Assembly: GCA_963559585.1 (NCBI GenBank)
Contig: CAUWLJ010000106.1
Span: forward strand, 1-11,978
Length of the DNA stretch: 11,978 bases
Reading direction: 5' to 3'
Source of the DNA: Eisenbergiella sp963559585
GTDB taxonomy: Bacteria; Bacillota; Clostridia; Lachnospirales; Lachnospiraceae
Numbering within the stretch: position 1 is the stretch's first letter; each line of letters begins with the position of its first letter. The notes beneath the pieces are model-generated. The model was not told the DNA's origin. It did no database searches and saw only the letters and a list, made by a program, of their open reading frames with translations. Shown here in pieces: positions 1 through 6,225 of the stretch. A program made the position numbers and the translations under genes.

Positions 1-9
1 ACCGCCAAT

Positions 10-35
10 AAAAAAGTGTGCGTCTTGACGCACAC
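10..35 (-). terminator. Intrinsic terminator-like hairpin with U-run
   Basis: A perfect 9-bp inverted repeat (GTGTGCGTC / GACGCACAC, two central bases) is followed on the minus strand by six T's, the form of a rho-independent terminator. It lies about 125 bases downstream of the T-box terminator, so the T-box transcript meets a second stop before any obvious gene. The minus strand is also open in one frame through this hairpin to the window edge, so a coding reading is not excluded. Confidence 0.55.
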
Positions 36-159
36 CCGCGCCGGGCGCGATTGCCATCAGGCAATATCTGCCTCCCGCGCGAGTGCGCATCCACAGCGGA
101 GCGTCTTTTTGCGAAAAGGGCACACGGCTCTCCTCACAGAAAAGCCGGAGCTTCTGTAG
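36..159 (-). other. Hairpin-rich GC-rich spacer, no gene recognised
   Basis: This stretch between the T-box terminator and the hairpin at 10-35 holds several further short inverted repeats. CGCGC..GCGCG lies at about 37-49, ATTGCC..GGCAAT at about 51-66, and CAGAA..TTCTG at about 137-156. One minus-strand frame is open to the left edge, with a GTG at 123 preceded by GAGGAG and an ATG at 57. The predicted peptide is Arg/Gly-rich and I do not recognise it. The density of palindromes fits a structured RNA or an intergenic repeat unit better than a gene start. Confidence 0.35.
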
Positions 160-208
160 AAAAAAACCTGCCTTCTTATTTTTGCTTTTGTCAAAATAAG
201 AAGGCAGG
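160..208 (-). terminator. T-box intrinsic terminator
   Basis: A perfect 16-bp stem (167-182 with 193-208) with a 10-base loop is followed on the minus strand by seven T's (166-160). It begins directly after the T-box sequence, and its 5' arm overlaps the antiterminator region, as expected for mutually exclusive structures. Confidence 0.92.
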
Positions 209-554
209 CTGTCTGCCCGCGTTACCACTTCTCTTCACCACTGCCTCACAGCAGCGGCCTTACCAGGTACAGCTCCGGCATTCCGCCGTTCAATACCCTG
301 CCGCTGTAACAGGCGGCACCTGTCGCAGCCTTGCCGCCTGTTAATCTGCCGGATATGGAAAAAGCGAATCAAAAAGGACACTCTGTTTCCCCTGTTCCTG
401 CAGCCCTGCGGTTCGGTGCGCTGCTCAGAAGCCATCTTCCATCTGCTTCCACCCGGCTCCTCTCAGCCTGTGAACCCGCCTGGGCGGCCACAGGGAACCT
501 TCTCTGTCTGGCTTTTTAGCTGATGTACTCTCTTCCTCACTGCGTTTCAAATAT
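160..554 (-). promoter_or_regulatory. T-box riboswitch leader, probably tRNA-Met specific
   Basis: A complete T-box leader is read from about 554 down to 160. The T-box sequence is at 216-235 (GAAGUGGUAACGCGG core) and is followed at once by a strong terminator. In Stem I, AGUA (526-529) is the S-turn strand. The opposite strand reads GAAG-AUG-G, then CUUCU pairing with GGAAG. Aligned to the glyQS arrangement (GAA, one base, specifier, purine), the specifier is AUG at 433-435, so methionine. The T-box bulge reads UGGU, which pairs with a tRNA ending ACCA; discriminator A fits tRNA-Met and argues against the alternative GAU (Asp) reading. In the family, uncharged tRNA stabilises the antiterminator and allows read-through when the amino acid is scarce. 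The controlled gene lies outside the window or has been lost. Confidence 0.85.
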
Positions 555-560
555 AGGTTC

Positions 561-589
561 AGATTAGCACATGTGGAGGGGATTGTCAA
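561..589 (-). promoter_or_regulatory. Sigma-A type promoter of the T-box leader
   Basis: On the minus strand TTGACA (589-584) is followed by a 17-base spacer and TAATCT (566-561). The -35 matches consensus exactly and the spacing is ideal. The predicted start of transcription is near 554, just upstream of Stem I. The -10 hexamer contains the TAA stop codon of the upstream acetyltransferase gene, so the promoter lies inside that gene's 3' end. Confidence 0.8.
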
Positions 590-1253
590 ACGCTCGGAAG
601 GGCAAACAGGAGTGAGAGGACCTCTTTTGCGAAGCAAAATCTTCAACAGATCCACGTTTGTGGTCTTCCAGCGAACCCGCTGCACCGCTTCTGCGCAGAA
701 GGTTCCACTCCTCCCTCAGCATCCGGTATTCCACCCGGTCATGCATCCTCCCGTCAAACCACACCTTTTGTTTCATATCCGCTTCCCGGATCAGGCCGCA
801 TTTGATCATCACACGCTCTGAGCCTGCATTTTCCGGATCGCAGCCGGTAGTCAGGCGGTACACGCCGTTTTCCTCAAAGGCAAACCTGAGTATCTCTCGA
901 AATGCCTCCGTCATATAGCCCCTTCCCCAGAATTTTCTGCGGCTGAAATATCCGGCATGTACCAGCTTTCCCACGGGAGTTTCCTCCAAAACGGTATATC
1001 CGGCCTCCCCCACCAGTTCTCCCGTTCCCTTCTCCTCCAGGCGCAGAAAATACTCCCTCCGCCCCGGCCTTCCGACTGCCGTCACAGCTTTTGCCAGATC
1101 TGCCCTGGACTCCTCCAGGCTGTGGGTCATAATGTCCGGCAGATAATACATGACCTCAGGATCGGAAAGCATGGCATGGTGGGTGGGCAGATCCTCCATC
1201 CTGTGATCCCTGATGATCAGCCGCGCTGTCTCCAGACAAATTTTTCTGTTCAT
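564..1253 (-). CDS. GNAT family N-acetyltransferase (RimJ/RimL type)
   Basis: A predicted cytoplasmic 229-residue acetyl-CoA dependent N-acetyltransferase of the GNAT 'acetyltransf_3' (RimJ/RimL) kind; the substrate cannot be told from sequence. The N-terminus opens with the typical ETARLIIRDHRMEDL strand-helix. The acetyl-CoA pyrophosphate-binding loop is at about 105-115 (RRKFWGRGYMTEA, the GxG after a beta strand). Further family blocks follow at about 138-153 (DPENAGSERVMIKCG) and 165-180. The start has a good AGGAGA site. Relatives are usually about 175-190 residues, so the last ~44 residues (Arg/Ser-rich, low complexity) look like a read-through tail. The stop lies inside the T-box promoter. 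The short gap after the reductase remnant upstream leaves co-transcription with gh31 possible. Confidence 0.85.
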   Translation of the reverse strand: MNRKICLETARLIIRDHRMEDLPTHHAMLSDPEVMYYLPDIMTHSLEESRADLAKAVTAVGRPGRREYFLRLEEKGTGELVGEAGYTVLEETPVGKLVHAGYFSRRKFWGRGYMTEAFREILRFAFEENGVYRLTTGCDPENAGSERVMIKCGLIREADMKQKVWFDGRMHDRVEYRMLREEWNLLRRSGAAGSLEDHKRGSVEDFASQKRSSHSCLPFRAFDNPLHMC

Positions 1254-1344
1254 ATCAGTCTCCTTGCATAAATCGTGTCCATACAGTGCCGGTGGGGAAT
1301 GACGCTGCTACAGCAGTCAAAAATCCGTTCCCCGCACTCCTCGA

Positions 1345-1587
1345 TTACTCAATCCTTATAATAGGTAAAAAGCTCCCCGGATTTCCAGTTCTCCGCGTCC
1401 GGTTCAAAATCAGGCGGAGCCGGGATAAAGGGTTTCTCCACAAACTGCCGCCCGGCGCAGTGTGGGACAGATAAATGTCCATCTGGCGGAAGGATTCTTC
1501 CTCACTCCGAATGGTTCCGAACTGGGTGGTTCCAAGGTTCAGCGCAGATACCGTCAGCTCAGTGCGTGGGATTTTGATTGTTTTCAT
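1345..1587 (-). pseudogene. Truncated aldo/keto reductase gene
   Basis: The ATG at 1587 has a strong AGGAG site, and about 40 residues are clear aldo/keto reductase N-terminus (MKTIKIPRTELTV, then NLGTTQFGTIRSEEESFRQMD). The next expected block, the catalytic DTAxxYG aspartate and tyrosine, is missing. The reading frame instead runs into unrelated Arg-rich sequence and stops at 1345. In the neighbouring frame the DNA encodes a plausible protein C-terminus (FVEKPFIPAPPDFEPDAENW onward) ending at 1349. So a deletion of most of the gene, or a fusion to another gene's tail, is likely. Intact relatives are about 300-330 residues with a catalytic Asp/Tyr/Lys/His set; none of those four can be seen here. 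It starts 93 bases after the glycosidase stop, so it was probably the second gene of that operon. Confidence 0.75.
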
Positions 1588-1680
1588 GCGGACTCCTTTC
1601 CTGTTTTTACCGGGCAGCATCCCCGCCGCCCGGTCTTTTTCCCTCATGGATTTCATGTCCGCTGTCTGCAACGGGGCAAT

Positions 1681-4068
1681 TCATTCCGCGCACAAAATCT
1701 CCGCCACGCACTTCACCAGATCCCCGTCCAGCTCCATGGAAAGAAGCTGGGAAAGGATCACCGCCGCCGGTTTGCCGCTGTTTACCAGGTCATTAACCGC
1801 CGTTTTCCGGTCAAATTCCATCTCAGCCTGGTTCAGGAGGTCATAAATCCTTTCCTTTACACCGTTTGCAGGAAGCGTAAGCCTCCGGTCAAAGGTAATT
1901 ACGATCTCCTCCTCCACAGGCACCTCCTCCAGCTCCATTGTCAGGCAGTTTCTGTCCTCATCATAGTTCTGCTTCAGGCAGGCCGCCGTATCGCCAGCTT
2001 TGGCCGCAGCCTCTGCCCTGGGACAGCCGTACAGCTCGATACGCCAGCTTCTCTTTTCAGGGATCAGCCCGGTATGGCCCTGGGCCGGGTGCAGTACGAT
2101 GCTCTGCCCGCCCTCCCAGTTTAAGTCAAACGCTGTGGTGACGCAGATTTCCTTCTCATAATCGCAGGTCTCGTTATCATCCTCATACAGCACGAACCTT
2201 CCGTCTGCTCCTCCGAACATTTTCAGCGTCAGCCGCTCAGGATTGGAGGATGCGCTCACCGCGTCGATCCGGCTCTGCATGGGAACGATGCCGCCCGCCT
2301 TCACCAGAACGGGCAGCCCGCCTATCCCCCGGTACATATCCATGGTGCGGCCGCCCTCGTAGATCAGCCCGTTAAAGAAATCGATCCAGCTTCCCTCCGG
2401 CAGCCACACCCGCTCCTTTGCCCGGTTGATGCCCCTGATGCTGGGAGAGGTGACAGGCTTCACGATCATCTCAGAGCCAAAATAGTACTCATTCGACTCC
2501 CTGTAGGCCTCCTCCTGCCAGGGATGCTGATAGTACATAGGCTGAACCAATGGAAGATCCTCCGCATGGGCTCTGTGGTTCATGGTGTACAGGTAGGGAA
2601 CCAGGGCATGGCGCAGGCGCAGGAAATCATCCATAACAGCTCGCACCTCCTGTTTATAGCGCCAGGGCTCCTTGCCGTTAAACTCATTCTTCGTGCTGTG
2701 CAGCCTGTTGATCGGGGAAAATACGCCCAGCTGATACCAGCGCGCCTCCATTTCATCATCCTTATAACCGTTCATGTGGCCGCCAATATCGTGGCTCCAC
2801 CAGCCGTATCCGATATTGGAAGCCGCGACCGTGAAATACGGCTGGAACTGCAGGGATTCCCAGGTAATCACTGTATCTCCTGAAAAGCCCACCGGATACC
2901 TGTGGGAGCCCGGCCCGGCGTATCGGGAGAAAGTCATGGGCCGTTTTCCCTCTCTGGCGCTGTCCAGGAAATGGAAATGATTAAGCATCCACAGAGGATC
3001 CAGTCCCTCCAGCTTCGTCACGCCGCCCTGCTGCCAGTCGATCCACCAGAAATCCACACCCCTCTCCTCATTGGGATGGTGCAGATATTTGAAATAGGCG
3101 GACAGGAAAGCCGGGTCGGTAATGTCAAAGGCTATCGGCTGCTCCATGGAAATATCCTTTCCCAGCTCCTTTGCCATGGCCTCGTACATCTCCTCATGTC
3201 CCCTGCAGCCGTCTGCCGGATGGACGTTCAGAGTGACGCGCATTCCCCGCTCATGGAGCCTGTCCATAAAGCGCTTCGGATCGGGGAACATCTCTCTGTT
3301 CCAGGTATAGCCCGTCCATCCGCTTCCATATTTAGGATCAATGTCCACCAGATGCCAGTCCATGTCGATCACCGCCACGGTAAAGGGGATCCCCTCCTCG
3401 TCAAACCGGCGCATCAGCTCCAGATAGCTTTCTTCCGTATATTCATAATAACGGCTCCACCAGTTGCCCAGAGCAAAACGGGGCAGCATAGGGGTCTTGC
3501 CGCACAGATAGTAAAAGTCCTTCAGGCACTCCAGATAATCCCTTCCGTATCCCCAGAAATACAGATCCTGAATCCCCTTCCTGCGGGGGGCCACCCAGCC
3601 TTCCTCCGTCAGGATCAGGGAGCGGGAGTCATCCAGCACTGAAAATCCCTCCCGGGACATAAGGCCGTGACCCAGCTCACAGGCACCGTCCACACCATCC
3701 AGGGTTCTTGCCGTTCCCTTCAGGTCACGAAGCTCGTCCCCATAGTTCCAGGTGGTGTTCCCGTCCCCGATGTGCCCCACCACCTGGATCTTCAGTCCTC
3801 TTGGAGTAAATTCCTTCTTGTTGTAATGAATCCGCAGACGCCAGGTACTGATTTCCAGTTCTCCTTCCGTCTCCTTTACCTGATACTGCACCGCCGGAAA
3901 ATCCCGGTTCAGAACGGTCTGGGTTGCCCTGTCCTCAAAGAGCCCGTCCGGATCATATTCCAGCCGCACCAGCCCCTCCGTCAGCAAAGTGATCCTGTAG
4001 CCGTTCCCCTGGATCATGTTCTCCCTTTTTGCCTCCGGAGCGGCCGGAAGCTGCGCCATCTTTTCCAT
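1681..4068 (-). CDS. GH31 family alpha-glycosidase
   Basis: A 795-residue glycoside hydrolase family 31 enzyme, a retaining alpha-glycosidase acting on short alpha-linked sugars. There is no signal peptide, so it is likely cytoplasmic. An N-terminal beta domain (about 1-190) is followed by the catalytic barrel from PRFALGNWWSRY (196-207). Strand 4 carries VIDMDWH (234-240). The nucleophile is predicted as Asp344 in WWIDWQQGG, the acid/base as Asp398 in GFSGDT, and WWSHDIGGH (423-431) is a classic GH31 block. The nucleophile motif is WIDWQQ, not the common WxDMNE, which marks a less usual subfamily, so I cannot assign a substrate (alpha-glucoside, alpha-xyloside or alpha-GalNAc are possible). 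C-terminal beta domains follow, plus an extra ~60-residue helical end. The start is set by GGGAGG eight bases upstream; an internal ATG three codons later is less likely. Confidence 0.93.
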   Translation of the reverse strand: MEKMAQLPAAPEAKRENMIQGNGYRITLLTEGLVRLEYDPDGLFEDRATQTVLNRDFPAVQYQVKETEGELEISTWRLRIHYNKKEFTPRGLKIQVVGHIGDGNTTWNYGDELRDLKGTARTLDGVDGACELGHGLMSREGFSVLDDSRSLILTEEGWVAPRRKGIQDLYFWGYGRDYLECLKDFYYLCGKTPMLPRFALGNWWSRYYEYTEESYLELMRRFDEEGIPFTVAVIDMDWHLVDIDPKYGSGWTGYTWNREMFPDPKRFMDRLHERGMRVTLNVHPADGCRGHEEMYEAMAKELGKDISMEQPIAFDITDPAFLSAYFKYLHHPNEERGVDFWWIDWQQGGVTKLEGLDPLWMLNHFHFLDSAREGKRPMTFSRYAGPGSHRYPVGFSGDTVITWESLQFQPYFTVAASNIGYGWWSHDIGGHMNGYKDDEMEARWYQLGVFSPINRLHSTKNEFNGKEPWRYKQEVRAVMDDFLRLRHALVPYLYTMNHRAHAEDLPLVQPMYYQHPWQEEAYRESNEYYFGSEMIVKPVTSPSIRGINRAKERVWLPEGSWIDFFNGLIYEGGRTMDMYRGIGGLPVLVKAGGIVPMQSRIDAVSASSNPERLTLKMFGGADGRFVLYEDDNETCDYEKEICVTTAFDLNWEGGQSIVLHPAQGHTGLIPEKRSWRIELYGCPRAEAAAKAGDTAACLKQNYDEDRNCLTMELEEVPVEEEIVITFDRRLTLPANGVKERIYDLLNQAEMEFDRKTAVNDLVNSGKPAAVILSQLLSMELDGDLVKCVAEILCAE

Positions 4069-4103
4069 TGTGAATACCTCCCTTTTCGCTGGAATTTACC
4101 CTC

Positions 4104-4109
4104 ATTATA
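4104..4109 (-). promoter_or_regulatory. -10 element upstream of the GH31 gene
   Basis: A perfect TATAAT lies about 35 bases upstream of the GH31 start on the minus strand. No good -35 is seen at 17 bases (TAGATT at best), so the promoter may need an activator. The upstream DNA is prophage-like debris, so the promoter sits at a boundary. Confidence 0.5.
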
Positions 4110-4129
4110 TCTGCCTGCCGCATAAAAAT

Positions 4130-4171
4130 CTATATAGAATGACATTGAATTTCCTTGATCCGGCCTGCCAT
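4130..4171 (-). pseudogene. Start of a phage tape-measure-like gene, truncated
   Basis: A very strong ribosome site (AGGAGGTG at 4187-4180, eight bases from ATG) precedes an ORF of only 13 codons beginning MAGRIKEI. From memory, MAGRIK followed by a hydrophobic residue is a highly characteristic start of tail tape-measure proteins in Firmicutes phages. The frame then departs from the pattern and stops. It looks like a surviving gene start cut off by a deletion. The match is only about seven residues, so chance is possible, but the perfect ribosome site with no gene behind it needs an explanation. Confidence 0.4.
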
Positions 4172-4185
4172 GTGTCACTCACCTC

Positions 4186-4299
4186 CTAAAGATTGTCCTC
4201 GATATAATCTAAAGCTTCCTGCAATTCTTCAAAATCTTTATCTGTTGTAAAGTAATTTACACCTAATCGTATTGTGCCAGCTGGGATGTTTCCAAAAAT
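4186..4299 (-). pseudogene. Orphan C-terminal tail of an unidentified protein
   Basis: A 37-residue open frame without a start codon reads GNIPAGTIRLGVNYFTTDKD and then an acidic helix-like end, with a stop inside the ribosome site of the tape-measure-like start. Codon choice and composition look protein-coding. The pattern recalls the C-terminus of fold-type I PLP aminotransferases, but its place directly before the tape-measure-like start could also make it the end of a small phage tail gene. It overlaps the last 37 bases of the metallopeptidase remnant in another frame, so the two cannot both be real throughout; a junction probably lies near 4,270-4,300. Confidence 0.3.
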
Positions 4300-4890
4300 T
4301 CATAGTAATCCAGACGGCTATCATTCAGCTCCCTCCTAACTTCTCTCCAGTTAGGCATATATCTGTCCATATGAGCGATAAAGACAGAATCTTCTTATCC
4401 GTGCTGCATGCGCCCCATTTTGTGACCATGTATTTGGTCTGCCATGAATCACATTTCAACCCGGTCATTTCTTCCCACTTCGGAAGCCTCTTTTCAATCT
4501 CTTCCTTGAGAATCCTCCGATACTCTTCTTTTACATAAGCATCCCTCTGTTTTACGGTACTTTTGCCGCTCATGGAAAGAATTACATTCTGGTTATCGAC
4601 TCCAAAACTATTCTTCTGATTATCCGCCTTAAAGACAAGGAAATACTGCTTTACATGGTCTCACCGGAAACATACTGTCTTTTTGATGCTCTCGACTGAT
4701 CCTGAAACTGAGCGATGGATCTTTTGATAAAGCCAAGCTGTGTTCTGGCATATGCCCCTATTGCCTTGTCGTCCACTGATAAAGGCGCAGAAATAACCAC
4801 ATGCCCATCCGGAGGTTTCACCTGAAGATGCATGTTCTTTATATTCTTTTTTTGTACATCAATCGGTATTCCGGAGATGACAATGCGCAT
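4263..4890 (-). pseudogene. Broken YgjP-type (DUF45) zinc metallopeptidase
   Basis: Three frames together give most of a YgjP/DUF45 metallopeptidase, a family often encoded next to type I restriction genes. Frame 1 (4890-4651) has the N-terminal beta domain, from MRIVISGIPIDVQKKN to YVSGETM, then a stop. The homology resumes one frame over at 4651 (KQYFLVFKADNQ) and runs to TKWGACSTDKKI (about 4390). It then jumps frame to FIAHMDRYMPNWREVRREL (from 4382) and ends at 4263. The first break lost roughly the Y-x-W-G residues. The second removed about 35-40 residues including HExxH, so zinc binding and activity are gone. The start overlaps the hsdR stop by one base (TAATG), showing former translational coupling. 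The frames were read by eye; exact breakpoints are approximate. Confidence 0.78.
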
Positions 4891-5411
4891 TAAAATTCCT
4901 CCTGCTTCTCAATGATCTTGTAGATGCGCTCCACCTCGGAATCATCACCCCAAATCTCATAGAGTGCTTTCTTTATTCTTCTGATAACCACCTGGTTATC
5001 TCTAAAGCCCGACAATGCCTGCTTCTTTACTGCCTTATGGATCTTGATGGCAAGCTTCTCGTCCTCACCTGTATTATCGTAAATCGCCATAAGTGCCTTA
5101 CTCTTGCGGATGCTCTCAGGATATTTATCATTTTCTTCAGGGCAATCAACATCCTTGGCCAGCTTTATATATTTCTCAAGCATCTCCGCGTAATCAAGTA
5201 CACCCTGTCGCCTTTCCTCAATAAGCTTATCAAGGATTTCAGACATCTTTGCGTAATACCTCGGATTGACGGTAACCTTTTCAATAACCTTCTTACGGAT
5301 ATTGTTTTCAATAGCTTCCGCAGCACCTTCCTTGTGACCAGTGTCACCTTCGGGAATCAGGAAAGCTGCAATACTTCGGAACATCACAAAAGCTTCAAAA
5401 TCATTATACTT
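4890..5411 (-). pseudogene. hsdR: C-terminal fragment of type I restriction subunit HsdR
   Basis: About 170 residues of the helical C-terminal domain of a type I restriction endonuclease R subunit. The recognisable run starts near AAEAIENNIRKKVIEKVTVN and continues through YYAKMSEILDKLIEERRQG to the end. In HsdR (about 1,000 residues) this domain contacts the methyltransferase core. The nuclease and helicase domains are absent, so it cannot cut or translocate DNA. The frame is open only back to a TGA at 5414, where IS91-type DNA on the other strand begins. A GTG/ATG pair at 5387-5382 has no convincing ribosome site, so this is a remnant, not a small gene. The metallopeptidase follows with a one-base overlap, as in intact loci. 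No hsdM or hsdS is in the window. Confidence 0.75.
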
Positions 5412-5902
5412 TCAAGGAACTGCTAAATACGCTTTATGCAAAAGAATGGGTTGTATATACCAAGGAAGCCTTTAATGGGGCTGACTCGGTGATTAAATAT
5501 CCGGGCAGATGCACCCATCGAATTGCTATCAGCAATAGGCGGATTATCAGTATGACATCCGAAACAGTCACTTATCTTGCCAAGGACTACAAAAATGGCG
5601 GAAAGATGGTTCCTTACACGGTAAAAGGGACTGAATTTCTGCGTATGTTTCTTATGCATGTACTTCCCAAAGGATTTGTTCGGATTCGCCACTATGGTAT
5701 TCTTTCCTGCCGAAGTAAAAAAGGTAAAATGGATTTATGCAGAAAGCTTTTAAACTGTACTCAGTACCTTTCAAAGTTAAGAAACAAGACAGCTGCTGAA
5801 AAACTTCAGATTTTGTATCAAAAAGATATCTGCAAATGTGAGAAGTGTGGTGGCAGACTTTTATCCTTCCGGCTCAGAGGTTCTTATTCACTTACGGGAT
5901 AA
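5411..5902 (+). mobile_element. IS91-family transposase, C-terminal fragment
   Basis: About 163 residues, open from 5411 (FKELLNTLYAKEWVVYTKEA) to a stop at 5902, match the C-terminal part of IS91/IS801-type Y2 rolling-circle transposases (Transposase_32). Family blocks include HRIAISNRRIISM, KDYKNGGK and FLMHVLPKGFVRIRHYG. A CxxC zinc-ribbon-like element, CKCEKCGG, is near the end. Relatives are about 400 residues, so the N-terminal replication-initiator part is gone. The two-tyrosine motif, normally KYLGRYTHR, reads KYPGRCTHR: the first Tyr is kept, the second is Cys, and Leu is Pro. It is therefore inactive twice over. It is the only plus-strand coding remnant and abuts the hsdR fragment. 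Confidence 0.78.
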
Positions 5903-6225
5903 GCAGGACAATTAAATATGTTCGGAAAGCCTTTAGAACAAGAAGGCCTGTTTGTCGTGCATTGAAAGCAGGAAAAGTCTTTTTCATCCTATTTACAGAT
6001 ATACAAAACCAGATATCTTTGGTAAAATCAAGGGATAGAAAGAAGATCGAAACTCCATAGTGTCTTGGCTGACCGGACGCGGTTTGGTTCAATTGGTGAA
6101 AATCGGTGTGCAGTCCAGAGGAATGGGCAGATGCCAATAAAAGTGCAGTCTGCTTTTTCCTCTGTCCTGACGCCGATTGTTCACGAAATAATATAATCAA
6201 CTATATTATTACGATATTCGCATTG
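5903..6225. other. Non-coding stretch downstream of the IS fragment
   Basis: No convincing gene is seen. The part nearest the transposase probably includes the IS right-end tail. The remainder holds the long structured inverted repeat at 6101-6178 and a symmetric AT-rich hairpin at 6187-6210 (AATAATATA / TATATTATT, six-base loop, no U-run). These separate the decayed island from the P-type ATPase gene, whose 3' end is at 6226. Confidence 0.5.
6101..6178 (-). terminator. Long three-tier hairpin, possible terminator of the ATPase operon
   Basis: Three nested stems can be drawn. AATCGGTGT pairs with ACGCCGATT (6101-6109 with 6170-6178, one G-U). CAGAGGAA pairs with TTCCTCTG (6116-6123 with 6157-6164). 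GCAGA pairs with TCTGC (6127-6131 with 6149-6153). On the minus strand the outer stem ends CGATTTTC, a weak U-run, about 50-125 bases after the ATPase stop, so it could end that transcript. It could instead be an IS91-type terminal palindrome or a structured RNA; sequence alone does not decide. Confidence 0.4.

Noticed and set aside
1..123. Open minus-strand frame to the left edge with GTG at 123 after GAGGAG, as a T-box-controlled gene start
   Set aside because: The peptide is Arg/Gly-rich and unrecognised, the DNA is packed with palindromes, and a terminator-like hairpin with U-run lies inside it. Kept only as a possibility.
235..519. Small open frames on both strands in the leader region
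   Set aside because: They lie within the T-box structure and have no ribosome sites.
2902..3642. Long plus-strand open frame
   Set aside because: Antisense to the GH31 catalytic domain; a shadow of GC-rich coding sequence.
4237..4302. Short ORF MNFWKHPSWHNTIRCK in a third frame
   Set aside because: No ribosome site, and it overlaps two better-supported frames; chance.
6081..6180. Cobalamin riboswitch-like string (GGTGAAAATCGGTGTGCAGTCC region)
   Set aside because: Only the first part vaguely resembles the family; no B12-box or conserved core follows, and no cobalamin gene is nearby.
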